Below, piece after piece: positions 36,426-47,177 of a DNA stretch of 60,000 nt. Source of the DNA: Bolinopsis microptera (lineage: Eukaryota > Ctenophora > Tentaculata > Lobata > Bolinopsidae). The stretch covers positions 5,138,902-5,198,901 of the forward strand of contig NC_087076.1 of assembly GCF_026151205.1 (NCBI RefSeq). Reading direction: 5' to 3'. The stretch's first letter is position 1. Every line of letters begins with the position of its first letter. A model generated the notes under the pieces. It had not been told where the DNA came from, did no database searches, and was given only the letters and a program-made list of their open reading frames with translations. The position numbers and the translations under genes are program-made.

Positions 36426-38130
36426 GAAACGGAATAATGTGGAGAAATAAGGGTTGGTTATTAGACTTAACAGACAACGTCATCAGCCTCGCATATAAAC
36501 ATATGATATAATTTAATTTAATATATGCCCAAGCTTCGCAACAAAACCAACAAAAACTCCAAACACTAAACGAAGTAACAATAATAAAACACGATTAAAC
36601 CCGATGTTAAAAGAATGCAGTAAACTAGTTACTACTTATTCCGACCAGCGAGGAGATTAATTCTATTTTGATCTCGTTCCGTACCACGGTATTTGAGCAA
36701 AGGTCGACTACCTCGTACCCCTCGTACCCCTCCGCAAGCGTTATAGTACCCTATAATCCTGCTACGTGACTTAACCGGCTTTATTATCCTTGTTGCAGGA
36801 TAAAGCCGGAGTACGTGGCGGAGAATGAGCGTGATGAACGGATATCAATGTAACTGTTACACTTGAAATCATAACTTAATTGTGTATATCCTGAAGCTGC
36901 TCAGAAAGAAGATTAACCTGTCTGTGATGTTTCAGGAAGTTTGACAGAGAACACTGACTGGAAATATTCTAAATTTACAAACTCACGATTATCAAATTAC
37001 CAAGGTTATGTCTCTTAATTATTACCAACTTATGAGAATAATTAACTGGTTTATACAATAAGAAGTGCTACATGCGCAGTACAACGGCGAGCAGGAGTAA
37101 AGAGTGCTATTTGACGTATAATTATCACTGTAATATTATGACAAGCACAAACCATATTGAAACTTTTCAGTGATGGGAAATATTAGCCGACCATGGTAAT
37201 CGAATATTAACTGATACGGCCATATATTGATTAATATAAGATATCGATGAATTTTAGTGATATTGCATTTCGTTCAATCTATAAATAAATTTCGAGATAG
37301 CAATCAAGAGAAAAATGTGGGTCTTAAACCACTAAATACAAAACCATTAAATACGAGATATTAGAGACTTTTAAAAGGCAGGTGTAATGTGTATGCGCTA
37401 TTGAACTTGCTACGTGGTGTTCATCTAACACATGCCCTGACATGTTTTAGTGGCTGTGTTTTCCAAAACTGTGACGTCACACCACGTGTCATGACGTCAC
37501 GCCACGTGTGTGACGTCATCTAACACATGCCCTAACATGTAGTTTCTTAGTGCTGTGTTTTCCAAAACAACTGTAGGTCTTCCAATGGTTGTGTGACATT
37601 GAAGCCGCCCTAAGTCAAGTAATTGGTGCTGTCTTCCAATGGTTGTGTGACATTGAAGCCGCCCTAAGTCAAGTAAGGCAAATTGGTGCTGTCGCCAGGT
37701 CAGGAATACCACCAAAATGAGCAGATAAAAGATAACTTGAGCTAAACAAGATGGTAGAGGTTATCCGAGTATGGGGGAGTATCCAGTACTACAAGGTTAC
37801 ACTTGAAGTGTATTATACAATGTGGTGTTCCGGTTTCCAGGGTATAAAACCTGTGTCCTGTGGATTGTGGACTTTTAGAAATGTTTCAGAGTGGATATGT
37901 GGCTTCAACAACCTCCACAGTCTAGATCTTAGTTGTGTTATAATAACGTCACTAGTGATAACGTGAGCAGTGAAATCATTCTGCTATGACTTAATGCAAG
38001 GTACTATGTGTGAACTGTGAATAGACAAAAGATCTTTCAAAATTTTAACACATAACGCAACAGATACTCACAAAAACTAAAGTAAAGACGATATATAATA
38101 GAGATGCAACGAGTGAGGGTTACTGATACA
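36426..38130. other. Intronic stretch (E11-E12 intron), no secure gene
   Basis: About 1.7 kb. It holds a short hairpin (near 36,767-36,810), a duplication with TGACGTCA and CACGTG motifs (about 37,420-37,575), and a two-copy 42-bp spectrin-like segment on the plus strand (37,577-37,672). None of these is needed by the reconstructed minus-strand transcript. Confidence 0.45.
37577..37672 (+). repeat. Two-copy exon-like segment on the opposite strand
   Basis: Two identical 42-bp segments (37,577-37,618 and 37,631-37,672), 54 bp apart. On the plus strand each encodes VFQWLCDIEAALSQ and is followed by GTAA (GTAATT, GTAAGG), like a 5' splice site. The first is preceded by CTGTAG, the second has no AG before it. 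A tryptophan helix with D-I-E-A-A-L looks like the start of a spectrin repeat, but the strand is opposite to the gene. It may be an inverted exon relic or chance. Confidence 0.4.
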
Positions 38131-38235
38131 ATGTATTGCACTATGTATAGATACAGTAAACACTACATGTATACACTATGTATAGATACAGTATACACTA
38201 CATGTATACACTATGTATAGATACAGTATACAAGT
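38131..38235. repeat. ~41-bp AT-rich repeat, ~2.5 copies
   Basis: Units containing CACTATGTATAGATACAGTA and ACACTACATGTATA, the last truncated. Intronic. Confidence 0.85.
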
Positions 38236-38954
38236 ATATTATACTGTGGTACAATTGAAGGGGCAGAACGTTAAGAGCTATACTGTAAATATTTACACAA
38301 CTCTGACCACAGGACCACTATCTGGCAATAAAGGAGGCTCCCTTGTAGAAGTACCAGAGCTCTGGAGCTCTGGTACTTCTGAGTAATTCAACAATATTTA
38401 ATGTCGTTATGTCATTCTAAACGTGATGTAACTGTTGTCACATGTGTGTCACGGTACACTGCTGAAATTTAAAACCGATCTCGTGAAACTAGCTGAGCGT
38501 ATTCTAAAACTGTGGCCAAAACTTAATGATATTATTTACAATTTCGTGGAAATTATAAACTTATTGGCGGCCTATCGTGTGTTTATTATTATTGATTTGA
38601 AGAGGTTGCCCAACTCCTTATTCCTAACAAGTGCTGAATTAACTAACATGACAGTATATCCAGCTTGGGAGATGAAGTAGAAATACGTGAACCGTACTAG
38701 CTGCCATGTAATTAGCGATTAGCACATCTCATTTGTCACTCTGTACACATTTGTCACATAAATTAGGAGAACTAATATTAATAAGGACAAGTTCAGGACC
38801 TCTCTCATTGGAGATACACAGTTTTATTATAACATGATTGGTGACATATTATTATTAACACGTGAACATATAAGAGAGGGGGTGTTCGAGAACTGGGAAG
38901 AAGCTTAATGGTTGACTCAAGAGTGACAACCAGCGAGGAATTGAAAGTCAACCA
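38236..38954. other. Intronic stretch, no secure gene; includes a 34-bp hairpin
   Basis: Contains a perfect hairpin at 38,347-38,380 (16-bp arms, loop TG, arm AGAAGTACCAGAGCTC). The plus-strand ORF 38,435-38,680 (81 aa) has no recognised domain and no splice context. I see no exon on the gene strand. Confidence 0.5.
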
Positions 38955-40245
38955 GCGTGCACGTGCACCAGAAAATAAAATCCAACACAAGTAAAGTGCA
39001 CGTGCACAGACAATCTGTAATCCAGCACAAGCAAAAGTGTACGTGCACAGACAACCTGTATCCATCACAAGTAAAAGTGCACAGACAACCTGTATCCAAC
39101 ACAAGTAAAAGTGCACGTGCACAGAAAACCTGTATCCAACAAAAGTAAAAGTGCACGTGCACAGACAACCTGTATCCAATTCAACACAAGTAAAAGTGCA
39201 CGTGCACAGACAACCTGTATCCAACACGAGTAAAGGTGCACGTGCATAGACAACCTGTATCCAACACAAGTAAAAGTGCACGTGCACAGACAGCCTGTAT
39301 CCAACACAAGTAAAAGTGCACGTGCACAGACAACCTGTATCCAACACAAGTAAAAGTGCACGCGCACAGACAATCTGTAATCCAGCACAAGTAAAAGTGC
39401 ACGTGCACAGACAACCTGTATCCAACAAAAGTAAAAATGCACGTGCACAGACAATCTGTAATCCAGCACAAGTAAAAGTGCACGTGCACAGACAACCTGT
39501 AATCCAGCACAAGTAAAAATGCACGTGCACAGACAACCTGTAATCCAGCACAAGTAAAAGTGCACGTGCACAGACAACCTGTATCCAACACAAGTAAAAG
39601 TGCACGTGCACAGACAACCTGTAATCCAACACAAGTAAAAGTGCACGTGCACAGACAACCTGTAATCCAGCACAAGTAAAAGTGCACGTGCACAGACAAC
39701 CTGTAATCCAGCACAAGTAAAAGTGCACGTGCACAGACAACCTGTAATCCAGCACAAGTAAAAGTGCACGTGCACAGACAACCTGTAATCCAGCACAAGT
39801 AAAAGTGCACGTGCACAGACAACCTGTAATCCAGCACAAGTAAAAGTGCACGTGCACAGACAACCTGTAATCCAGCACAAGTAAAAGTGCACGTGCACAG
39901 ACAACCTGTATCCATCACAAGTAAAAGTGCACGTGCACAAACAACCTGTAATCCAGCACAAGTAAAAGTGCACGTGCACAGACAACCTGTAATCCAGCAC
40001 AAGTAAAAGTGCACGTGCACAGACAACCTGTAATCCAGCACAAGTAAAAGTGCACGTGCACAGACAACCTGTATCCATCACAAGTAAAAGTGCACGTGCA
40101 CAAACAACCTGTAATCCAGCACAAGTAAAAGTGCACGTGCACAGACAACCTGTATCCATCACAAGTAAAAGTGCACGTGCACAAACAACCTGTAATCCAG
40201 CACAAGTAAAAGTGCACGTGCACAGACAACCTGTAATCCAGCACA
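38955..40245. repeat. ~40-bp minisatellite with GTGCACGTGCAC, ~32 copies
   Basis: About 32 copies of a 39-41-bp unit: AAAAGTGCACGTGCACAGAC, AACCTGTAATCCAGCACAAG, T. The 12-bp palindrome GTGCACGTGCAC is in nearly every copy. Left-end copies are more divergent than right-end copies, which form higher-order groups with the CCATCACAAG variant. Long minus-strand ORFs (up to 393 aa) arise only because the unit happens to lack stops; they shift frame with unit length and are not genes. Confidence 0.96.
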
Positions 40246-40665
40246 ATATAGTAAACTCACTCTGATCCCGGGTGTCAGACAGAAAAGTAGCAGATCATAA
40301 GCTAAACTATATTGATATTGCTGGACTGTGTTCGGGACAGTAGAATGTAGGCTCACATAATATAATATAATGTCACATAATCTCACGCTATTAGATCATG
40401 AGGTGTAACAGAGCAAACTCCTGCTAGTGCCCTGGTATCCACTTTAAAGGGGATATTCACCCCCACTGGTCCCCAAATTCTGCACCTCTAAACTCTGTGG
40501 AATGTTAACCACACCTATCAGACTGCAAACCTTGCTGGGAAATATACACACTGGAAGTGCACATTTAACGGGTTTAAGGTAAGGTTATCAAATTATTCAC
40601 TTGAGCGCAGAAAAGGTGGCGTGAAGCTAATAAAAGCTCGGGGATAGAGTGTCATAACAACCCAC
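40246..40665. other. Intronic stretch, no gene seen
   Basis: About 420 bp between the 40-bp array and exon E11. A donor-like GTGAGT lies at 40,255-40,260 on the minus strand, but no acceptor with a usable frame precedes it. The 16-mer AGCAGATCATAAGCTA here (about 40,288) also occurs near 32,202. Confidence 0.45.
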
Positions 40666-40732
40666 GGACATTGAGCAGGTCGTGCTGTATCTGGGATGGA
40701 ACCATGCGTTTGTTAGCGAGTACGAATGGTAA
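40666..40732 (-). CDS. Spectrin-repeat gene, probable exon E11
   Basis: Reads LPFVLANKRMVPSQIQHDLL on the minus strand, phase 0 at its start. The acceptor is TATTATAGAG. Two donors are possible: GTGGGT (exon start at 40,666, leaving one extra base) or GTCCGT (start at 40,670, phase 0). Only the second joins E12 in frame without another exon; that join gives a continuous charged helix. Splice signals are weaker than at other exons, so the call is tentative. Confidence 0.5.
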
Positions 40733-40792
40733 CTCTATAATAACGGTTACAGATGGGGGATGGAGCACTGTCTACTTGACACGTTACCAGAG

Positions 40793-40925
40793 CCTAGCTT
40801 ATTATTGCACTTCCAGCTAGCTTATTATTGCACTTCCAGCTAGCTTATTATTGCACTTCCAGCTAGCTTCTTATTGTACTACTAGCTAGCTTATTATTGC
40901 ACTTCCAGCTAGCTTATTATTGCTT
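40793..40925. repeat. ~23-bp AGCTAGCTTATTATTGCACTTCC array
   Basis: Five to six copies of a unit with CTTATTATTGCACTTCCAGC, one copy diverged (TCTTATTGTACTACTAG). It is intronic, immediately upstream of E11 in gene sense. Confidence 0.92.
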
Positions 40926-41907
40926 TTCTTCAAGAACTGTTAACGTCAACACCAGTAAAGCTGAATTATGTCATAATACTATAAAGATATGATCTGGTGG
41001 GAACCTAACATTAGAAAATATCATTACACTTAAATGTACAGTAACTGCCGATAGAATAAGATACTTAGCCCGGAGTTCTACAGGTGGAAATTAAATCTTA
41101 GTTACGTCATGGCCTGTATGGACTATAGTCCGAGTCCTGTAATTAGCACTGTAGATCGGGTTCCAGCGGGGAATGAGATAACCAATATGTTGAAACAGAT
41201 CTCGTGTTGTGAAATAACTGAAGGAGCATGTCAGCTGTAGGAAGCTAAATGAGAGGAACTCTTTAGGAAACCAGCACAGCAACAAATACAGAGGTCACAC
41301 GACGCAATTTCAACTGTCACCTCAATTAAAGATAGAGAGAATGAAAAGCGGTATCAACATCACGAGAACACGACGTGATTATTTTAACAACTATTTTGCA
41401 ACACTTTAGTGAACTAAATTATAGTATATTTAACAGAGAAGAACTGTGATGATGTAGCCTCAAGCTGGGTAAAGTTGGAGATTGGAGATCATACGAATAG
41501 TTGGGAATCGCATTTGCACTAAAATGAACAATGTATGCAATTGCAAACAGAGATTGGAGGTTGAATATAAATAATGCAATTGAAAATTATAGACAGCACC
41601 TTTCTTATGCGGACAAGTATCTAGATGAAGATTGTTCAACGGCTGGAACTAAACTAACTTGCTTACTTACGAAGTGAACACTTACGCAGTGTTCACTTAC
41701 GCAGTGTTCACTTCGGTCATGTCACAACTCTATAGTGTGTTGTCATTGAATTGGACAGCATCTCAACTCCTTATTGGTAGTTGACTGTTTCTGCTAGGAG
41801 TGGTGTCGTAGCCGGGGCCAATTATTAATTAGATTGCTTGATCTACGTGCCAGACTGACAGTTATGCTGTTAAAGTTGGTTAATGGTCAGGGTTCAGCAG
41901 AACTCAC
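40926..41907. other. Intronic stretch (E10-E11 intron), no gene seen
   Basis: About 1 kb without an exon. It contains an inverted repeat with 13-bp arms (41,670-41,682 and 41,703-41,715, arm CGAAGTGAACACT) inside a short TTACGCAGTGTTCAC direct repeat. Confidence 0.5.
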
Positions 41908-41949
41908 TGCTCCGGGCTCCACTGTTGTGGCGTTCTCTTGTTGATGTTC
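41908..41949 (-). CDS. Spectrin-repeat gene, exon E10
   Basis: 14 codons, phase 0 at both ends, product EHQQENATTVEPGA. The acceptor is TTTGCCTTCTAG and the donor GTGAGTTCTG, both strong. The composition (polar, T/P/G) suggests a loop or linker between helices rather than helix. It follows E9, whose end is also loop-like, so this may be an extended inter-helix loop or an alternatively used microexon. Confidence 0.68.
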
Positions 41950-42674
41950 CTAGAAGGCAAACAACTATCTTTTTCAATTTTAACGAAACCATGATCATGA
42001 AAATATGAGAGTACGTGTGCACAACCACGTGGATTTGAAAATTTACAGAATCCTTAATCCACCAAAATTCATTTCGCGCGTTCCATAAGGTTTTCTCTCG
42101 TATTCCGCCATCATTTCATCAACTAAATTAGGACAAGGTATCTAGCCAAAAACTAAAAACATTGTGGTAAACAATTTACTAATAGTTTACGCAGACAGAA
42201 CTGGTAACAAATGTCAGTTTTCATTACATTTACCATTCCGATAGTATATACCGAGATACAAATACATTAATCAGTTCAATGAGCCTGCTACTAATGACAT
42301 TATAATGTACAGCTGCAGATAAAGATATGTACTCTGCAAATACTGTCACTCTTGCAGTTTTCAATACGTAATCGGAAACGAACTGGGAACTTGACCGTAT
42401 TACCAATATTATAAAATCTGGTAAATTAAACAGAGCATATGTAAATCTTCGATTGATTATACGTGAAAGTACAGATAAGATGTTGAAGATGTATACACGA
42501 TTACTATATCATGAATTATAAGCATTTAAAGTTGAACTGAAAACTAGTAACGTGTAAAGAAATGAGATGCGATAAAGAAAGAAAAAAACACATCAAAATA
42601 TGTTAGCTCTGAAAATGCAATATAATGTGGTGTGATGATATGTAGGAAGCCCGATAATAAAGCACTAAAACCTC
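41950..42674. other. Intronic stretch (E9-E10 intron), no gene seen
   Basis: About 725 bp of AT-rich intron. No tandem array or exon was recognised. Confidence 0.5.
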
Positions 42675-42724
42675 GTTAACCTGGGGAAGAGAAACAAACT
42701 AACCATGATGTGTTTAGCAGGCTT
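42675..42724 (-). repeat. Duplicate of exon E9 3' end with splice donor
   Basis: A copy of the E9 exon end plus intron start. The last 21 exon bases (42,704-42,724, coding AKHIM at the junction) are followed on the minus strand by GTTAGTTTGT, as at the real donor. The copies are separated by the 20-bp CACGTG/TGACGTCA array. The intronic part differs by a small deletion. It is a decoy donor with no acceptor of its own. Confidence 0.88.
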
Positions 42725-42798
42725 GTCACACCACGTGACATGACGTCACACCACGTGACATGACGTCACACCACGTGACATGACGTCACACCACGTGT
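42725..42798. repeat. 20-bp GTCACACCACGTGACATGAC array, 4 copies
   Basis: Copies start at 42,725, 42,745, 42,765 and 42,785. Each junction makes TGACGTCA and each unit has CACGTG. It lies exactly between the decoy and the authentic end of exon E9. Confidence 0.95.
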
Positions 42799-42829
42799 TA
42801 ACATGGAGAAGAGAACCAAACAAACTAAC

Positions 42830-42997
42830 CATGATGTGTTTAGCAGGCTTATCAAGCGCCCCCGCAGAACAAGTCTCCTTCATCAATCTAATCAGCTCCA
42901 GCATTGTCTCACTTTGCCTCACTATTTCGCTAGATTGGTGGAGCACTCCGCTCTTCAGGGACTGGAACTCGTTGTAAGTGGCAGCAGTAGCTTTAGC
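42830..42997 (-). CDS. Spectrin-repeat gene, exon E9
   Basis: 56 codons, phase 0 at both ends. The acceptor is ACACTAACCCAG and the donor GTTAGTTTGT. The product starts AKATAATYNEFQSLKSG, continues HQSSEIVRQSETMLELIRLM and ends ALDKPAKHIM. Long amphipathic helix with regular hydrophobic spacing fits helix B of a spectrin repeat; the C-terminal part looks like a loop. The exon end is duplicated downstream. Confidence 0.82.
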
Positions 42998-43083
42998 CTG
43001 GGTTAGTGTAATGTTAGTATAGTTTATAAATAGTACAACTGGAGTTATTGGTAAATCCTTTAAAATACAGTTAAAGTGCCTTT

Positions 43084-43142
43084 AACCCTAACTAATAACC
43101 CTAACTAATAACCCTAACTAATAACCCTAACTAATAACCCTG
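43084..43142. repeat. 13-bp telomere-like TAACCCTAACTAA array
   Basis: About four and a half copies of a 13-bp unit, ATAACCCTAACTA. It contains TAACCCTAA, matching two overlapping TTAGGG-type hexamers on the other strand, but the period is 13 and not 6. It lies in the E8-E9 intron. It may be a small interstitial telomere-like minisatellite. Confidence 0.88.
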
Positions 43143-43449
43143 ACGTATAACTGAGAACTGGAGCCTATAATTGTACAGCCTAAAGTACCTCTGACCCTAA
43201 CAGATAATCAGATAATAAGAGCCTACGATCTGGAGGTGTTTAAAACAACACTCATCATTTTATCACCACTCAATAAAGGTAACCATGACTACTAATATAC
43301 TTTTCATCACAGCGACCTCAGGACTCTTCTAGAGTTCACTCCTATTTCAGGATAAGTCTGAATATTCAACAAACACAGCTTCTCTTAGAGGTAATGTCAC
43401 TAGTAGAAACTAGTTTATTACTAAGTGAATAACGCAGCACTGGTCTTAC

Positions 43450-43557
43450 CTTGTGCACCTTGATGAGTTGTCGTAGTGATCTGATGTTAGTGTCTACATC
43501 TCTTATCTGTGTATAAAGGTGCGTGGTGAACAGTAGATACTGCTCACATTGCTGCTT
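43450..43557 (-). CDS. Spectrin-repeat gene, exon E8
   Basis: 36 codons, phase 0 at both ends. The acceptor is CCTTTATTTACAG and the donor GTAAGACC. The product starts KQQCEQYLLFTTHLYTQI and ends SLRQLIKVHK. The hydrophobic heptad pattern continues from E7 into helix A of the next repeat. A G homopolymer (about 43,586-43,597) lies just upstream of the acceptor in gene sense. Confidence 0.82.
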
Positions 43558-44142
43558 CTGTAAATAAAGGGGGGTGTTAAGTTAGGGGGGGGGGGGGCTA
43601 TATTACTTAGCTACGGAGATGGTAAAGGACTGTGCTGAAAGCTAGAAAGTATATTATACTGTACTACTATTATAGTTTAATGCGGAGATATAAACAGATT
43701 CCCCCAGCTTTTACCGATTATACTGTACTATTACTGTACTATTGAGCAACATGTCGCCTATAATGGAGTTGACACATAATATAGATCTTATTTACATGAA
43801 AAGTGCGTGAGTTGGGGTGTCTACTGTCTTTAGTGCTACGTTTAGTAACGGCACTACTTTGTACAGATAGTATTGGGGGATTAATATAGCAGGATCCGTT
43901 ACACCACATCTTTAAATTCTTTATATTTCAACTAAGATTTACCAGGCAGTATGGTAATAATACGGTTGCTAGGGGACTGATTGTGCTTGCTATGGTGGCC
44001 GTGGCCATGATGGTAACGTACGAAATTCAGAAGTCCCATTAAACCCTATTACATTTACTAGACCGAGGTTCGGAACATGCTAACGATGCCGACCAGGAGC
44101 AATATTGAAATTATAGCGTTTAAAGCTAAGTTAAGGGAATCC
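43558..44142. other. Intronic stretch (E7-E8 intron), no gene seen
   Basis: About 580 bp between exon E8 and the 30-bp array. It holds a G run and short AT-rich repeats such as TATACTGTACTA. No exon recognised. Confidence 0.5.
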
Positions 44143-45015
44143 ATCTGACCACAACTTCTACCAGACCAATGTATCTGACCACAACTTCTACCAGACCAAT
44201 GTATCTGACCACAACTTCTACCAGACCAATGTATCTGACCACAACTTCTACCAGACCAATGTATCTGACCACAACTTCTACCAGACCAATGTATCTGACC
44301 ACAACTTCTACCAGACCAATGTATCTGACCACAACTTCTACCAGACCAATGTATCTGACCACAACTTCTACCAGACCAATGTATCTGACCACAACTTCTA
44401 CCAGACCAATGTATCTGACCACAAATTCTACCAGACCAATATATCTGACCACAACTTCTACCAGACCAATGTATCTGACCACAACTTCTACCAGACCAAT
44501 GTATCTGACCACAACTTCTACCAGACCAATGTATCTGACCACAACTTCTACCAGACCAATGTATCTGACCACAACTTCTACCAGACCAATGTATCTGACC
44601 ACAACTTCTACCAGACCAATGTATCTGACCACAACTTCTACCAGACCAATGTATCTGACCACAACTTCTACCAGACCAATGTATCTGACCACAACTTCTA
44701 CCAGACCAATGTATCTGACCACAACTTCTACCAGACCAATGTATCTGACCACAACTTCTACCAGACCAATGTATCTGACCACAACTTCTACCAGACCAAT
44801 GTATCTGACCACAACTTCTACCAGACCAATGTAACTGACCACAACTTCTACCAGACCAATGTATCTGACCACAACTTCTACCAGACCAATGTATCTGACC
44901 ACAACTTCTACCAGACCAATGTATCTGACCACAACTTCTACCAGACCAATGTATCTGACCACAACTTCTACCAGACCAATGTATCTGACCACAACTTCTA
45001 CCAGACCAATGTATC
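44143..45015. repeat. 30-bp minisatellite, 29 copies, nearly perfect
   Basis: 29 copies of a 30-bp unit (CTGACCACAACTTCTACCAG plus ACCAATGTAT). I count only about three or four substitutions in 870 bp and no indels. Because 30 is a multiple of 3, several frames on both strands stay open (up to 297 aa). The translations are simple 10-aa repeats without a start context and are not credible genes. It lies in the E7-E8 intron. Confidence 0.98.
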
Positions 45016-46440
45016 GCACCTACCGAGCGGTTTAATTGAAGTGGCCAGCTTGCACATTGTATGCAAACAATAGAAGCAATAAGACACAGTAATATACTGA
45101 AGTAGTAGTACCACTGTAATAATACTGAGCACTAATACTTGACTACTACTATTGCAGGACTCCAGGAGTCACCCTCTCGTGATCAGGTCACAAAACACTT
45201 AGTTTGCAGGTTGCTATTACATTGCTATTACAATGCTACCTGCATTGCTATTAACAACTGTTACCTTTACAGAAGTAAACTATAATAACAAGGGACCATT
45301 TTGAGGGCTTGTGTAATATCTTATCTTATTCCTGGTAAGGACTAGACAAATATGAAGCCCTGATTTCTACACCACAAAACAGATGTTCAGGCAGCACAAG
45401 ATGACACTAAAGTTCACTTTTATCTCTTGTCAAAAAGCACCACACTCAGTGACTAGTAGTATTGACCACACTCTGTCACTATTTACTGTCTATTAAAACC
45501 ACTCTACCTCTCACCACTTATAATGTAGAGTGCTGATATAGGGACATGATAAACACGTGGGTATACACTACAACTACAATGAGAGTATGTAACCAGCTGT
45601 TACGTCTCACCATCTTCTATTCCACCACTTATTACTTGATTAGAAGACACACAAGTGTACACACTGAAACTGTATCTGATAAAACTCTCTGAAATTGAGC
45701 TGCAATTATATAAGACACAGTAAACACACTCTTTATGCGGAGACACTTTTTGCCGAAAGAGTATAATAATATATTGTTGTAATAATATGAAAGTTTTATG
45801 CGTATTATTTGTAATAATATGAAAGTTTTGTGCGTATTATTTGACGGGTCGCTAACTAGCATGCAGCTTGTGATATTGATATTAAGTAAGCGAGTACACA
45901 CAGTAGTAGGATTGCTTGTCAGTTGTAAAGAATAGTGTAATACAGGGCCAGATACTGTATTACTGTGCTGCACGCCAATATCTGATCTAATACTAGTAAT
46001 ACTCTGATTTAATACTGTTTTTAACCCTCTTATAATACTTTCAACACTATATAACAAATAATTTGAGAATTTAAGTATGACGTAGAAATGGAGATACGTG
46101 ATTTATTTATTTATCATTAGAACATTGTCATCACTGAGTCTATTCAGAAAAAAACAGAAGTTTTCTTGAAAGAATCTTCAGATATTTGATAAACACTGAA
46201 CAAGAGGTTGAAAGTAGTCTTCTTCAGATCTTTAACTTTCCCCAAAAAGTGCACGTTATTTTAATAGAATCAACAACTTAGACAGCTAACGACTAAATCT
46301 AAATATCTTACTTAATGTTTTTTCACCACCTAACTATTTATCCGATAGACACCAAAAAAAAATAGACACCAAAAATTAGATTACTGCACGGCTTATGAAC
46401 CATTTAAATATACCCAATATAAGGTAAGACTATCACGTAA
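45016..46440. other. Intronic stretch (E7-E8 intron), no gene seen
   Basis: About 1.4 kb. It contains a two-copy 31-bp repeat with AATAATATGAAAGTTTT (about 45,780-45,842) and small GCTATTACA repeats near 45,212-45,255. The ORF 45,632-46,057 (141 aa, minus) lacks splice sites and domain signals. Confidence 0.5.
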
Positions 46441-46454
46441 GAACCGGAAGGAGG

Positions 46455-46562
46455 CGGGGTAGTGGGGGGTGCAGTAGTGGGGGTAGTGGGGGGTAGTGGG
46501 GGTAGTGGGGGTAGTGGGGGTAGTGGGGGTAGTGGGGGGGGGGGGTAATGGTGTGGGGGTAG
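46455..46562 (+). repeat. GGGGGTAGT microsatellite
   Basis: About 11 short units of TAGTGGGGG type, then a G run and GGTAATGGTGTGGGGG. The dense G tracts could form a G-quadruplex on the plus strand, i.e. the strand opposite to the gene's RNA. Confidence 0.88.
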
Positions 46563-46860
46563 GTAGTAGGTAAGAACCGTAAGAACCCGTCAATAATACT
46601 CGTTAGAACACAACCCCAGAGTATCGGTACGGTATGTGTACAGTTTAGTGGTTGAGAATGGACAATACAATCTACAATCTCGACTCATTACCCTTATTCA
46701 AATACATATTATGAACATATTTATAATGATATGTTTCTCCAAAACAAGCTTTAGTCTGAAAACATTCACGAGGGACGAGTGAGGAATTTCACACGGAAAA
46801 ATTAACAAAACACATATTTTCAGAGCAGCAGCAAATATTTAAAGGTAAATATTATAACTT
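46563..46860. other. Intronic stretch, no gene seen
   Basis: About 300 bp of AT-rich sequence between the G-rich microsatellite and the donor-repeat array. Nothing recognised. Confidence 0.5.
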
Positions 46861-46861
46861 A

Positions 46862-47177
46862 ATAATATTCAACAGATCAAGAGTAACTCTTACCTTAATA
46901 ATATTGAACAGATCAAGAGTAACTCTTACCTTAATAATATTGAACAGATCAAGAGTAACTCTTACCTTAATAATATTAAACAGATCAAGAGTAACTCTTA
47001 CCTTAATAATATTGAACAGATCAAGAGTAACTCTTACCTTAAGTTTGAAGACAGATAAAGAGTAACTCTTACCTTAAGTTTGAAGACAGATCAAGAGTAA
47101 CTCTTACCTTAAGTTTGAAGACAGATCAAGAGTAACTCTTACCTTAAGTTTGAAGACAGATAAAGAGTAACTCTTAC
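46862..47177 (-). repeat. Splice-donor minisatellite downstream of exon E7 (8 decoys)
   Basis: A tandem array whose unit is the end of exon E7 plus the start of its intron. Donor motifs AAG|GTAAGAG on the minus strand occur with TACC at 46,891, 46,927, 46,963, 46,999 (36-bp steps), then 47,035, 47,070, 47,105, 47,140 (35-bp steps), and finally the authentic site at 47,175. The nearer four keep exon-like CTTCAAACTTAAG; the farther four have drifted to CAATATTATTAAG. All keep the donor itself unchanged. Confidence 0.92.

Noticed and set aside
38435-38680. 81-aa plus-strand ORF
   Set aside because: Looks protein-like in composition but has no recognisable domain, no repeat relation and no splice or promoter context.
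38805-40246. Minus-strand ORFs up to 393 aa with C-rich repeats
   Set aside because: Translations of the ~40-bp CACGTG array. Frames change with 39-41-bp unit length, and three overlapping frames are open at once.
40254-40300. Exon ending at a strong GTGAGT (minus strand, CCCGGGATCAGA)
   Set aside because: No acceptor gives a frame compatible with neighbours, and the peptide is hydrophobic, unlike the other exons.
44126-45019. 297-aa minus and 221-aa plus ORFs
   Set aside because: A 30-bp repeat is a multiple of three and lacks stops in several frames on both strands. No start context or non-repeat part.
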